Below are positions 1 through 9,549 of a stretch of 64,000 bases of DNA, in pieces; the stretch's first letter is position 1; each line of letters starts with the position of its first letter. This DNA is from Euglena gracilis (lineage: Eukaryota > Euglenida > Euglenophyceae > Euglenales). A program made the position numbers and the translations under genes. A model generated the notes under the pieces. It searched no databases, was not told the origin of the DNA, and worked only from the letters and a program-made list of their open reading frames with translations. The stretch is taken from contig CP154954.1 of the NCBI GenBank assembly GCA_039621445.1, positions 73,164,308-73,228,307 on the forward strand, given 5' to 3'.

Positions 1-437
1 AAAAACCTTCAAAATCAGTATTTTGGCAATTTTCCCCCATTTAAAATCTTTTTCAGGTGCTTTGCAATAAAAAAGTTTTTCGGTCCAGGCTGACTTTGGT
101 GGGCTGTCCCCAACTTTATCTCAGCGGGCCCCCGCCGGGGGTGGGGTCCGCTTCCTGGCTAGGAGCTGCTGGCTGTGCTGGCTGGTTGACCCCGGTGGGT
201 TGGGTCCGCTCCGGCCTGAGAAAAATCTCGGCTCGGAGGTTGGAAAATTTGCGCTGGAGAAAGGGTTGCTGGCTGACCCTCTCCCGCCTTGTGGGCGTCC
301 TGAAGCGGGTGCTTAAATTTGGGAACTGCATAAAAAGATAAGTCAATTTTTCAGTTAAACAGCCTATTTTAACCATTTTTCGTCCAATTTTGCACTTCTA
401 AAAAACAAAAAAAATCATCACCGCCAATAAGCAAATT
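1..437. other. Unassigned left edge, probably leader of element A
   Basis: No convincing coding sequence. It has T-rich stretches and a G/C-rich block at about 126-200. In the frame used by the gag that follows there is a stop at 399, so the gag start lies after it. I looked for a direct repeat of this stretch at 19.4-20.9 kb that would mark an LTR and saw none. Confidence 0.4.
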
Positions 438-1064
438 TTGCATGTCCACCAATGCGTTGCGGAATGCGCAACCATGCTTAGCAAGGTTTTGCAGTTTGAT
501 GAGGACAGTCAAAGGGTTGTCAACACCAAACTGGAATATTGCTGGAATTCTTTGCAGGAAATCGGCAAATATTGCCAACACAATTTTGAAAATACGGGGA
601 AAGACCTTCAGCATTTTCGAGAAAGTGTTGATAGTATTACTTCCACAAAATTTCCAACAAATCAGTGAAACACTGCATGAAGCGGAAACGCGGAATGATT
701 CCAAGTTTCTGCATGTGCAAGATGGTATGAGCCATCTTTTTGCCAAAGTGAAATCCTGTTCAACCATGCTACTGCAATTGCAGCACTGGTTACAAGCGCA
801 AAATGACACCCCCAAAATGCCGGAAATTGGTAACTTTGTTGCGGTTGAGCATTTTGACGCACTCACCACTTCTTTCCAAGAAGCCCAAAAACGGATTTTG
901 CATCTTTGCTCGGAAATCGAGCATTTGAGGCAATTTAAGGCGAAAGTGCAAGAACATTTTGTTCCCCGTACGCAAATCCAGCTTTTGGAGGAACGAATCC
1001 TACAATTGGAGCAGAAATCCTGCCATTGTGCCGCAAATCAGGATGGATTAACCTCCTCGAACGC
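438..1064 (+). pseudogene. gag: gag of element A, N-terminal coiled-coil part
   Basis: The first helical stretch reads in the frame of position 438 (first ATG at 474), and the second reads in the frame of position 442 from about 660 to 1064. A single frameshift near 640-660 separates them. Both stretches are rich in Leu, Glu, Gln and Lys with heptad-like spacing, consistent with the self-associating N-terminal region of a Gag protein. The ORF is cut at 1064 by element alpha and resumes in the same frame at 2786. No capsid motif is visible here, so the Gag assignment rests on continuity with the zinc-knuckle part downstream. Confidence 0.65.
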
Positions 1065-1487
1065 TGTGGGATTTGCTCCCAGATGTGCAGCAGAATTAAG
1101 CAGAGCCAGGCCAGAGATTCCTAATTTGTACATTCCACAATCTGTCATCTGTAACTTTGTGCAGGTGGCAAGCAGTATGAACCCTTTGGGGCTTTGACTT
1201 CTGGTTTGTTTCTTGCTGTGGTTTTGGGAAGGTTTGGCGCAATGAATTGGCTGATGGAGGAATCAAGGCGCAGGGAGGAGCAGATTGAAAGGGAAAATTT
1301 GAGGCAGTGTGTCAAGTACCTGGGGAAAGACCCTACAAATGTCTGTGGCCCCTGGGCGCTGAAGGTAGCTGAAAGGGAAGGATTCATGCTGGCTGGGGAG
1401 TACAAGAATTGCTACAGAAAAACCTGCAAATGTCAGATCTGCCAATGGCAAAGACAAAGTGGGGGCCAGATTGGCGCCCCCCCTACA
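1065..1487 (+). repeat. 5' LTR of alpha
   Basis: Pairs with 2359-2781. It contains the box GTGGCAAGCAG at 1165-1175, shared with beta. The predicted RNA 5' end at 1177 is inferred from complementarity of 1177-1188 to the primer site. It also contains the ORF start at 1242 and the Cys motif codons at 1425-1442. Confidence 0.85.
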
Positions 1488-1937
1488 CAAAGGGTTCATG
1501 AGCCTTGCAGAGATGTCCAAGTTGTGCATGCTGAAGATGACAAGTCAAGGAATGCTGAGGTGTGTAATGCCAGCATTAGGCATTACAGCCCTGGACATGG
1601 TGACATTGAAGTTGATGAAGGCGGATGTGGTGATGTACAGCTGGGCCATGGGGACCCATTGCATGCCAGAAGTGGTGATGGAGAAGATGCTCAAGCTGTG
1701 CATGCCACAGGTGTACATGCTGGTGATGCAGTGCAAGAAGCAAGCCAGAAGGAGCTGTCAAAGGTCAGATGCGAGTCCACCGACGAGGAAGAACCGTTCA
1801 ACTGGGAAGTCCCGAAGAAGGATGTGGCTGAGCCAGGTGCAGACGAACCAAAGTCAAGAGTGAAGAATGAGACGACCAGTTGGAAGCGGAGAAGGAGAAG
1901 GCTGAAGCTTAAGGCTGCCAAGCGACTCGAGGACTAA
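1242..1937 (+). CDS. Alpha-element protein, Cys-x-Cys motif and basic tail
   Basis: 231 codons from the ATG at 1242, the first AUG after the predicted RNA 5' end except one at the extreme terminus. Order: a Glu/Arg-rich helical N-terminus; Glu-Tyr followed seven residues later by Cys-x-Cys-x2-Cys (codons 1425-1442); an acidic, His/Asp/Gly-rich middle encoded by imperfect repeats; and a C-terminal run of Arg/Lys. The ORF crosses the LTR end and primer site. It has no RT, integrase or protease motif. Beta encodes the same E-Y-x7-C-x-C-x2-C pattern. A Gag-like nucleic-acid-binding role is a guess based on the basic tail; the family is unknown to me. Confidence 0.65.
   Translation: MNWLMEESRRREEQIERENLRQCVKYLGKDPTNVCGPWALKVAEREGFMLAGEYKNCYRKTCKCQICQWQRQSGGQIGAPPTQRVHEPCRDVQVVHAEDDKSRNAEVCNASIRHYSPGHGDIEVDEGGCGDVQLGHGDPLHARSGDGEDAQAVHATGVHAGDAVQEASQKELSKVRCESTDEEEPFNWEVPKKDVAEPGADEPKSRVKNETTSWKRRRRRLKLKAAKRLED
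1488..1499 (+). promoter_or_regulatory. Self-priming primer-binding site of alpha
   Basis: The 12 nt right after the 5' LTR, CAAAGGGTTCAT, are the perfect reverse complement of LTR positions 1177-1188. No tRNA-type site (starting TGG) is present. In Tf1 and sushi elements the RNA 5' end folds back onto such a site to prime reverse transcription; here that is inferred from sequence. Confidence 0.75.
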
Positions 1938-2358
1938 GCGGACCGGGTGTTAACCTGATTGCCTTGTTCTTTTTGCCCCCTGTCAAAAAGCTCCGGGTCG
2001 AATTTTCAGTGGCATGCCGGTTTGTGTGGCAAGTCCTGGTGGCACATCTTCCGGGATGATTGCCCAGGTAACTTTTGCCCCAAACCCCCCCCCCCTGTGT
2101 GGCAGGCCCTGGTGGCACGTCTTCGACGATTGCTCAGGTAGCCATTGCTCCAGGGAACCAATTGCCCCCTGTGCACAAACCGCAGGCAGTGGGCCACGGC
2201 ATGCACGGGTGTGGCATGGTGGGGTCGGCAATTGCTCGAAAAACGACTTGTGTGGCTCGAGGGCGGTGGAAGGCAGGTGGCACAGGTGAAGCCCATCTTT
2301 GAGCGACTCCCAGATGCCAAAGGCTGACATAGCTTGGGAAGCTTTTTGAGGAGGGGAG
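1938..2358 (+). other. Alpha 3' untranslated region and polypurine tract
   Basis: Non-coding, with repeated TTGCCC/TTGCTC motifs and an imperfect direct repeat of about 80 bp (about 2030-2085 against 2100-2160). The purine run AGGAGGGGAG at 2349-2358 abuts the 3' LTR and is the expected plus-strand primer. The T-rich-plus-purine stretch closely matches that of beta and element C. Confidence 0.7.
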
Positions 2359-2781
2359 TGTGGGATTCGCTCCCAGATGTGCAGCAGAATTAAGCAGAGC
2401 CAGACCAGAGATTCCTAATTTGTACATTCCACAATCTGTCATCTGTAACTTTGTGCAGGTGGCAAGCAGTATGAACCCTTTGGGGCTTTGACTTCTGGTT
2501 TGTTTCTTGCTGTGGTTTTGGGAAGGTTTGGCGCAATGAATTGGCTGATGGAGGAATCAAGGCGCAGGGAGGAGCAGATTGAAAGGGAAAATTTGAGGCA
2601 GTGTGTCAAGTACCTGGGGAAAGACCCTACAAATGTCTGTGGCCCCTGGGCGCTGAAGGTAGCTGAAAGGGAAGGATTCATGCTGGCTGGGGAGTACAAG
2701 AATTGCTACAGAAAAACCTGCAAATGTCAGATCTGCCAATGGCAAAGACAAAGTGGGGGCCAGATTGGCCACCCCCCTACA
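2359..2781 (+). repeat. 3' LTR of alpha
   Basis: Near-identical to 1065-1487. Followed by the target duplication ACGC. Confidence 0.85.
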
Positions 2782-2785
2782 ACGC

Positions 2786-3241
2786 GAAAATCGCGGATTG
2801 CGCACAACGCTTGGATTTCGCGCAACACTAAATGCAAACGGACATTGGCGGTATTAATGCCACCGCTGTCGGTTTGCAGGAGCATGTTTCCGCACTTTCC
2901 AAGCGAATTCCCGACATCAGTGGTATTCAAGCCGCTATTGGGGAATTGCAAACCCGTTGTACCTTCTTGTCCACCACATTAGCGGAAATTCGCTCACTTC
3001 CCAATGTTTCGCGCGCTCGGATATCCGAGTCACCGGAATTTCGCTCATTTTATAACAAAATGCTTGGTGACAACAAGGAAACCTTGCAAGCATTTTGCAC
3101 GAGTTTGATCCAACTTGGAGAATCTGTGAATCGGAATGCCCGATCCATGCAAGATGAGGTTTCTTGGTTGGATGGACGAATTTCTGCGTTGTTGGAAAAG
3201 CCAACTGCGGAAAATTTGCGCACCACCGCGGAAACCCCCAC
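2786..3241 (+). pseudogene. gag: gag of element A, middle coiled-coil part
   Basis: Continues the reading frame of position 442 exactly once alpha and one ACGC copy are removed, and joins 5128 exactly once beta copy 1 and one CCAC copy are removed. It encodes a Leu/Glu/Ser-rich, helix-prone stretch typical of the N-terminal part of this Gag. There is no stop within the host portion, so this segment was intact when both small elements landed. Confidence 0.7.
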
Positions 3242-3561
3242 TGTAGGGGGTGTGGGCCTCACCACTCCCACAACCCCCTGGCGGCTGGCCCTTGGCGCCT
3301 GCAGGCCCTGCCACTGGCTGGGATCCATCAATTCACCCAGGGGGCCTGGCACCCACCTGGGACTTTCCTTGGAACTTTTCATGGTAAACCCACTTCCAAT
3401 TCCCAGCGCTGGCACAAATCAAGATACTTCCCAGAACTGAACAACCAAAGTCAAACTGAACATGCTGCTTGCCACTGTAAACACAAACACAAACACAGAC
3501 AGAATTTTGCGTAATTCCTAATTCCTCTGCTGGAATATTAATCTCTTTCCCAGCGCCCACA
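3242..3561 (-). repeat. 3' LTR of beta copy 1
   Basis: On the - strand it follows the polypurine tract (complement of 3562-3571) and ends CCTACA at 3242. Pairs with 4803-5123. Confidence 0.85.
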
Positions 3562-4196
3562 CTCCCCTCCTTAAAAAGCTGCCCCGGGCAGCTAAACCTG
3601 CCTTCGGCAAAAAGGCGCTGGGAGTTTTTTTTTTTTTCGTTCACGAACACAATCTTGAATCTTTCTTTCTGTCTGTCTGTTTTATTTTATTTTTTTTTTT
3701 TTTGTGGGGCGGGGCGGGGGTCGAAGGCCGACCCTTAGGGGGATCGGTCTCCTACAGCAGCAGGGGGGAGCAGCAGGCATCCGCACCGCCTTGGGCCGTT
3801 CTGGCGGGGGTTCCCCCCCAGAACAGCCTAAAGATACCCCTTGGGCCGTCATCTCTGGATTTTTTTTCTTCTCGTTTTCCCCCTCTTTTTGCCCTTTTTT
3901 GCCCGTCCAGAGATGGGGGTCCAGGGGCTGGTGGGGGTCCTGGGGAGGGGGCTCGCAGGTGCAGCGGGAGGGGGTTACCGCGGGGAGGGCTTCGGCCACA
4001 GGCCTGGGAGGGGGGCCCAGCCCACGCCGTCCCGGCGGGCTTCGGCCACAACGCCTGAGGGCTTCGGCCCAGGCATACGGGAGGGGGACCCAGCCCACAC
4101 CATCCCGGCGGGCTTCGGCCACAGCTGGTGAGGGCTTCGGCCCAGGGCATGCGGGAGGGGGACCCAGCCCACACCGTCCCAGGCAGGGCTTCGGCC
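3562..4196 (-). other. Beta copy 1, 3' untranslated region and polypurine tract
   Basis: On the - strand: about three to four tandem copies of a 60-70-bp GC-rich unit (about 3980-4200), then A/T-rich runs, then the purine tract AAGGAGGGGAG (complement of 3562-3572). ORFs on both strands here follow the tandem repeat and do not look like genes. Confidence 0.6.
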
Positions 4197-4943
4197 TCAG
4201 CCCCTCGGGGCCTCCTTCGCCTTCTGTCGGCGCTCCTTCCTTCTCATTCCTCTTGACTTCTCCGGCGAGCCTCCGCCCTCGCCATGCCCCACTGGGGCCC
4301 AATGCCAACTTCCGTCATCACCATCTCCCGAATGTCCATCTCGACCATCTCCATGTCTGGAATGTCCATCTCGACCATCTCCATGTCTGGAATGTCCATC
4401 TCGCCCATCCGCATGTCTGGAATGTCCATCTCTGGCATTTCCATCCTTGGCATTCCCGCCTGTTGCATTTCCATCCTTGGCATTCGCATCTCTGGCATTT
4501 CCATCCTTGGCATTCCCGTCTCTGACATGTCCTTCCACAGCATCCACCAGCCTGGCATCAGAGGCCACCCTGCCATGGGCCCTGAGCCTGCCAGCAGCAG
4601 CAGCTGCTGCACGACTGGCACACCACGAACAGCCACAATCTGCATCAAAACTTGAATAATACTCCATCAGGTTGATGTTCACCCCTTCAGTCCAGGCCTT
4701 CTTGATGATCTCCTGCAGGCACATGCCATGCCTGATCCCGGCATGGCGGACAGCCGCCACGTGGCTGGTAGGCATGTTGTTTGACTGGCAGTGTTCAGTT
4801 TGTGTAGGGGGTGTGGGCCTCACCACTCCCACAACCCCCTGGCGGCTGGCCCTTGGCGCCTGCAGGCCCTGCCACTGGCTGGGATCCATCAATTCACCCA
4901 GGGGGCCTGGCACCCACCTGGGACTTTCCTTGGAACTTTTCAT
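4197..4943 (-). CDS. Beta-element protein, Cys-x-Cys-x2-Cys motif, repeats and basic tail
   Basis: 248 codons from the ATG at 4943-4941, the first AUG after the predicted RNA 5' end (5024). N-terminal Pro/Gly-rich part; Glu-Tyr then Cys-x-Cys-x2-Cys seven residues on; an Ala-rich stretch; then a run of short acidic repeats of Gly-Asn-Ala-(Lys/Arg)-Asp and Gly-His-Ser-(Arg)-His type; then a Lys/Arg tail. The copy at 52,259-53,005 has the same length with few substitutions and no breaks. No enzymatic motif. Same architecture as the alpha and gamma proteins; function unknown. Confidence 0.68.
   Translation of the reverse strand: MKSSKESPRWVPGPLGELMDPSQWQGLQAPRASRQGVVGVVRPTPPTQTEHCQSNNMPTSHVAAVRHAGIRHGMCLQEIIKKAWTEGVNINLMEYYSSFDADCGCSWCASRAAAAAAGRLRAHGRVASDARLVDAVEGHVRDGNAKDGNARDANAKDGNATGGNAKDGNARDGHSRHADGRDGHSRHGDGRDGHSRHGDGRDGHSGDGDDGSWHWAPVGHGEGGGSPEKSRGMRRKERRQKAKEAPRG
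4792..4802 (-). promoter_or_regulatory. Self-priming primer-binding site of beta copy 1
   Basis: On the - strand CAAACTGAACA directly follows the 5' LTR and is the exact reverse complement of the LTR stretch at 5014-5024. Eleven of 11 nt match, the same length as in Tf1. Confidence 0.75.
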
Positions 4944-5123
4944 GGTAATCCCACTTCCCAATTCCCAGCGCTGGCACAAATCAAGATACTTCCCAGAACT
5001 GAACAACCAAAGTCAAACTGAACATGCTGCTTGCCACGGTAAACACAAACACAAACACAGACAGAATTTTGCGTAATTCCTAATTCCTCTGCTGGAATCT
5101 TAATCTCTTTCCCAGCGCCCACA
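4803..5123 (-). repeat. 5' LTR of beta copy 1
   Basis: Contains, on the - strand, a T/G-rich tract, the GTGGCAAGCAG box, the predicted RNA 5' end at 5024 and the ORF start at 4943. Confidence 0.85.
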
Positions 5124-5127
5124 CCAC

Positions 5128-6781
5128 CAAGCCACCCCACCAATTGCAAACAGTCTCAAATGCGGTAAAAGCGCTTGCGGGTCAACTCCGGAATGTGGAG
5201 GAGTCCCAAGGAAAACTTTTTCAAGATTTACACTTGGTTTCTGAAAAGTTACCACACTTGGAAGATTTTTCCCGTTACCGCAAACGCATTAGGCATTTGG
5301 AGACTGAGGTTGACCGTTTTTGCGGCCAACTCCAGTTGGTGGAACATTTGGAAGAAACGGTGCATGACTTGTCCGCGAGTTTGGATAAAATGTTCCCTCC
5401 GGTACCGGTTGTGCCACCAGCCACCGCGGTAAGCGCTGCAGTTGGTATTCCAAATGTCCCGGAATCGCGTTCTCAAATTACCGTTTCTGGAGTAGGAATC
5501 CCTACATCCACCGCGAATTTGGTACAACCACCCGCGAAAACGCGAATTGTACCACCTTTGCTTTTGCCCACGCCACAAACTCACTTTTCACAGGACATTT
5601 CCGATGAGGAAATTCATCCACCGCTCGAAAATTCGAGTCTCCACCAAGAAATCCAACATTCCAACCTTGTACGAGGAACGAGCCAACACCCCACACCTGG
5701 TATTGGTCATGTGTCGCATTCGCGATCATACCAACCACCAACGGGTTCTGGAATACCAGATCACCCATCGGGTTTTCGGCGGGAAACCCGCCCCACCGGG
5801 AGAATTTCACCACATTTTTCGCAATTCCTGCAGGAAAATCCTGCAACCCCTACACTTGGTGCGGGAAAACCTGCACGGGGTACACAAGGAGCGGAAAATC
5901 CCCGAAACGCGTTTTGTGTTAAGAATTACCCGGACCCAAACCCCTGGAATACCACCGAGGGTCAGCAGGTTACTCAGAGAGATTTTAAGGGCACCATCAC
6001 AATCGCGAACAAGGTGAAACCCCAATGGGACGGGGATCCAACCATATGGAGACAATTTTTTCGGGCCTGGGAGTATTACTGGGCACAAAAAGGACCCACC
6101 CAAGACCCGAATACCGAGGTAGTCAATATGGAATTCATGGATTGCCTAAAGAGGGAGGAGCGAGGACGCGCACGCAATTTGGTGATACGTAATGGCGTAT
6201 CATTCGATGACCTGGTTGAGCAATACGCTTCAACCAACTCAAGTCTGGTCACCAGGATTACCCTGGAGAAGAAATGGCGACAATGCGCGCCATCGGATCG
6301 CAAATGGAAATCCATTGACCTTTGGTATGCCAAATGGTTAGCACTTGCTTCCGAAGTTGATGAACTTAGCGAGAAGCAAATGCGCGAACAATTCGATGCA
6401 ATTCTGTTTCATTTCACACCATCCCTCGTGAAGGATATCCATTGCGAGGAATTGGCGAGGCATGAGATGACTCTTGCCCAACGTTGGAATTATGTGTCAA
6501 AGCAACTCAAGCTCACACAAGTTTTGGGACAAATACAGTCCGCTTTCCAAACGCATCCCAACGCGGGAATCCCTGCGGGTGCGGTTAATGCGTTGCAAAA
6601 AACACCTATGTCACCAAGATCACCCACCAGGGGACCAAAAACGCGGAATCAGCGTTCTTCGGACCAAGGCACGGATAAACTGTGCTTCTTGTGCAACAAA
6701 TCTGGTCACATGTCTCGGGAATGCCCGAATCCCGATGCGCGAAAGCGCATTGGAAGTCCAAGGAGCTCGACCTCCTCATAG
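5128..6781 (+). pseudogene. gag: gag of element A, capsid region and zinc knuckle
   Basis: In frame with 2786-3241 after removal of beta. It begins with the end of the coiled coil, then a Pro/Thr-rich linker, then a capsid-like helical region (about 6010-6540) with Trp-rich Gag features such as a weighted-substrate segment around 6030-6070. A CX2CX4HX4C zinc knuckle lies at about 6682-6723. The ORF stops at a TAG (6779-6781) inside an Arg/Ser-rich tail that stays open in the same frame beyond it. It binds and packages element RNA in functional relatives. Confidence 0.75.
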
Positions 6782-7415
6782 GGATCGGGTTCCTCGGCGT
6801 TTTCACGTCAATCGGGAGTTTCACGTTCTTCGGAGAACCGTTTTATCGGTAGTAGGCCCAAGTCACCACCGCGTGATGGTCGGGAAACCCGTCCTTCTCG
6901 CGGTCGGTCACCTGGTCCCCCTACCCGGAAACGGGATTTCAATCGCGACTCTTCACGATCTCGTTCGCGAAGTGGATCATCCTCTTCGCGCGAGTCTCCG
7001 GGGAAACCCCGGTACACCGGTCATGGTCGACAGGAAACCCGGTCACCACGACGGTTTGACGGAAGAACGGAATTCCGTTCCCCCCGTTATGCGGAATCCC
7101 GCCACAAATCCCGTTGTTCACTTGGCAGTTCCAAAGACCACCACTCATCCAGATGTCCCAGATCTCTTTCCCCACGGCCCGGCTACGGAAATCGCGGTAA
7201 GCGCCGCGAGGACCGTGGTAACTCCTCCGACCGGCAAAAAAGTCGGTTTCAAGATTTCTTGTTTGGAGGAAGACCCCCCGGCTTCGGGCAGGGAGGGGGA
7301 TAAGACCTCGGACGGGGAATTTAATGAGGCCCGAATGGCGGTGCGCTCATTGAATTCTATCTATTCCGCCAAAAAGTCCGTTGCCGGCTATGCGGCCGGT
7401 TCGGACTTGGAGTAG
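6782..7415 (+). pseudogene. Arg/Ser-rich tail of A gag after an in-frame TAG
   Basis: Reading on from 5128 past the TAG at 6779, the same frame stays open to about 7303 and is strongly Arg/Ser-Pro rich, like an RS nucleic-acid-binding tail. From about 7230 a second frame, ending at 7415, looks more protein-like (acidic, then Ser/Ala rich), so a frameshift near 7225-7240 is likely. The 7416-7608 stretch holds nothing I can assign. Confidence 0.5.
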
Positions 7416-7608
7416 GCGAGCCCGAGGTCCGACGGCACGGACCTCTGGGCTGAGGAACAGATGGAGGTAAGACCTGATCAACCTTGCCCCCCCTGACCAT
7501 CCGCCTTCACGGTCAGTACCCAGAATTATTTCGGGTCCCCTACCCCCCACCCCACATTTCCGCTCGGAATGCTGAGCAAAGTAGGAAAGGGTTCATGGGA
7601 AAGTTGGC

Positions 7609-8574
7609 GTGCAAACGTATTTCCACCAGACCCTTCACTTTGCGTACAACCAATGGAATTACTCGTCCAAGCGGAAATCCGCATTCAAAATTTTTTCCGC
7701 CAAAGTTAAAATTCTCATTGACACTGGTTGTCGCATTGCACTGCTCTTTCGGTTGGGGTTGATACCGACCCCGCTCTTGGTAAGCGCCAAGAAACCGATC
7801 AAAATTACAACCACGGATAACACCCCCATGTGCGGTGGTGATTTAGGATGTGTGCTCGAGATACTCTTGCCCATCATTCCCAAGCATCACTCACACCCCC
7901 CACAATTACAACATTTCACCAATATTTTTGGTTACGAGTCCGGAATTAACGGGTCTGACGTAATTTTGGGATACCCATTTTTACGCCAGTACCGATTGGT
8001 TGTGGATTGCCACTCCCACGGTTTGTGCACAGCATCCACCATTTCATTGCCACCCAAACCACTTTCACCGTTGGCATCCACTATGATGACCACCACTTTT
8101 CCAACACCGTTACCCACAATGGCAACACCGTTACCCACCACACCAACAACCGTTTTCCACACCCGGGGTACGGAGAAAGCCTCCCCTCTACCCAATGACA
8201 CACCTACATGCGTTCCACATGAGGTAGGGCAAGCGAGTAGCGGTACCCCCGCCGTTCCACTGGGTTACAAGACGAAAGCCCAAAGGGCTGAAGTAATTAC
8301 GGTGTCTAGTAGTCGCCCAGCTACACCACCACTCCGTTTTCCATCAGTTGTGCCGAATCCAGGCACACCTGTACAAGACTCACCGGCTAATGCCATCGAC
8401 ACCCACTTATACGCACACCCGTCACACCACCACATTTCCTTCCAATGTGTGCACTGCAGGATAATTTCCACCCAATCGGATTTAGCTTGTGGATGTTTAG
8501 TTCAAAGTCCAACACTAATCGCACTTCCGAAAACAGAATCCACACCACATGATACACTTGGTTGTAGCCCATAA
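7609..8574 (+). pseudogene. Aspartic protease region of element A
   Basis: The Leu-Ile-Asp-Thr-Gly active-site signature lies at about 7712-7730 and is followed about 80 residues later by the Ile-Leu-Gly-x-Pro-Phe-Leu motif (about 7965-7985), the usual C-terminal hallmark of a retroviral-type protease that cleaves the polyprotein. The rest of the ORF is Pro/Thr-rich linker. The protease frame differs from those of gag and RT, so the polyprotein is frameshifted. Confidence 0.7.
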
Positions 8575-9549
8575 TGCGCGGACACATACACCGAGCACTC
8601 CAACAACGCGGATTAGCCTCGTTGTTTGGAAACGCGAAAAGCGTCATTCATAATCACCATCCCGATCACACTTGGTATGAATATGATGCAGAATTGGGAA
8701 AACCCCAGCCTGTCCAAACTCCCTTGGGATTAACCCTTGAGGTAGTGGAAGACAGCCCGCATGTTTGTGGGTCCATTCATTGTGTTTCTTCACTCCTACC
8801 CGGAAATCGGGTGCATGAATACGCGAAACGCGTATGGAATGCTTTCAATTTTGGTCAATATTTTGGAACGATGGTTTTCCATAATCGCGACATTGGCTGA
8901 TTCTTTTGATTTGGCATTGGAAATCGATGCCTTTTCATCCAATGCACATGCCCGTTTTCCACGTCATTGGTCTCAACGCTCCAACACATTTGATAAATTT
9001 TGGGGTGATAGAGTGTTATGGATGCACCCCCCTCCAAAACTTATCGAATGTGCGGTTGAGAAAATTCTGCGGGATGAAGCCCGTGGAGTTATTCTCATAC
9101 CCATCATTCCGGAAGCGGAATGGTTCACCCAACTATCGTATGTGTGTTTTCATTGGTGGGATTTACCCACTAATGTACCGATTTTTGAAGATTTTTGTGG
9201 TAAAATATTACCACCCTTACAAGAAATCATTTTTCGCGTATGTTTCTTCGATGCATTCGGAGTATCTGAATTCGCGGTGCCGAGGAAGCTCGGTAGCCCC
9301 AGGGATACCCTGGTGGTGTCCGCAGTCATCGAGAGTGCAGGTCAGCATCCTAAGTCAGCTCAATTCTGTTCGCGGATTACCTGCGAATTTCACAGTGTGC
9401 TGGAAAATCCAGTATACGCGTGCGACATCGACCCCGCGATACGCGGTCCGTTCGGTGTTTGTAAGGTTGACCTTAAGGAAGGAGCTAAACCATGCACCGA
9501 ATTTTATTTCGTTGTTCGGGAGAACACGAACAAGCTCTCAATGAAATGA
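8574..9549 (+). pseudogene. NPPY-type (Dam-like) domain of element A, degenerate
   Basis: Two overlapping frames (8574-8900, then 8761-9549). From about 8905 the protein has the Asp-Ala-Phe-Ser-x-Asn-Ala block, the Trp-Gly-Asp-x-Val-Leu-Trp block, then His-Pro-Pro-Pro (9022-9033) where functional relatives have Asn-Pro-Pro-Tyr/Phe, then a Glu-Lys-Ile and hydrophobic strand and a Trp-Phe. This order matches the domain in element C (38.6-39.0 kb) and at 58.3-58.5 kb, which resembles the Dam-like methyltransferase domain described in DIRS elements. Loss of Asn suggests it is inactive. Confidence 0.6.

Larger units (their letters stand above)
1065..2781 (+). mobile_element. Small non-autonomous LTR element, family alpha
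   Basis: It is 1717 bp with two 423-bp LTRs beginning TGTGGG and ending CCTACA, differing at about 4 positions. The target duplication ACGC lies at 1061-1064 and 2782-2785. It has a polypurine tract right before the 3' LTR, a self-priming-type primer site at 1488-1499, and one ORF that begins in the 5' LTR. No RT, protease or integrase is present. It is inserted in sense orientation in A's gag; removing it restores that frame. The near-identical LTRs imply a recent insertion. Families beta and gamma in this window have the same plan. Confidence 0.85.
3242..5123 (-). mobile_element. Small non-autonomous LTR element, family beta, copy 1
   Basis: 1882 bp, antisense to A's gag. On its own strand it starts TGTGGG and ends CCTACA, with LTRs of 321 bp (4803-5123) and 320 bp (3242-3561) that differ at about 4 sites. 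Target duplication CCAC lies at 3238-3241 and 5124-5127. It has a polypurine tract, a self-priming site, and one 248-codon ORF. A near-identical copy lies at 52,079-53,947 in the opposite orientation inside a different element. Confidence 0.88.

Noticed and set aside
3704-4525. Long + strand ORF in beta copy 1
   Set aside because: It is the antisense reading of GC-rich tandem repeats and of the beta ORF's short repeats; it has no domain.
4244-4648. Met-rich ORF in beta
   Set aside because: Out-of-frame reading of the same short repeats that encode the acidic region.
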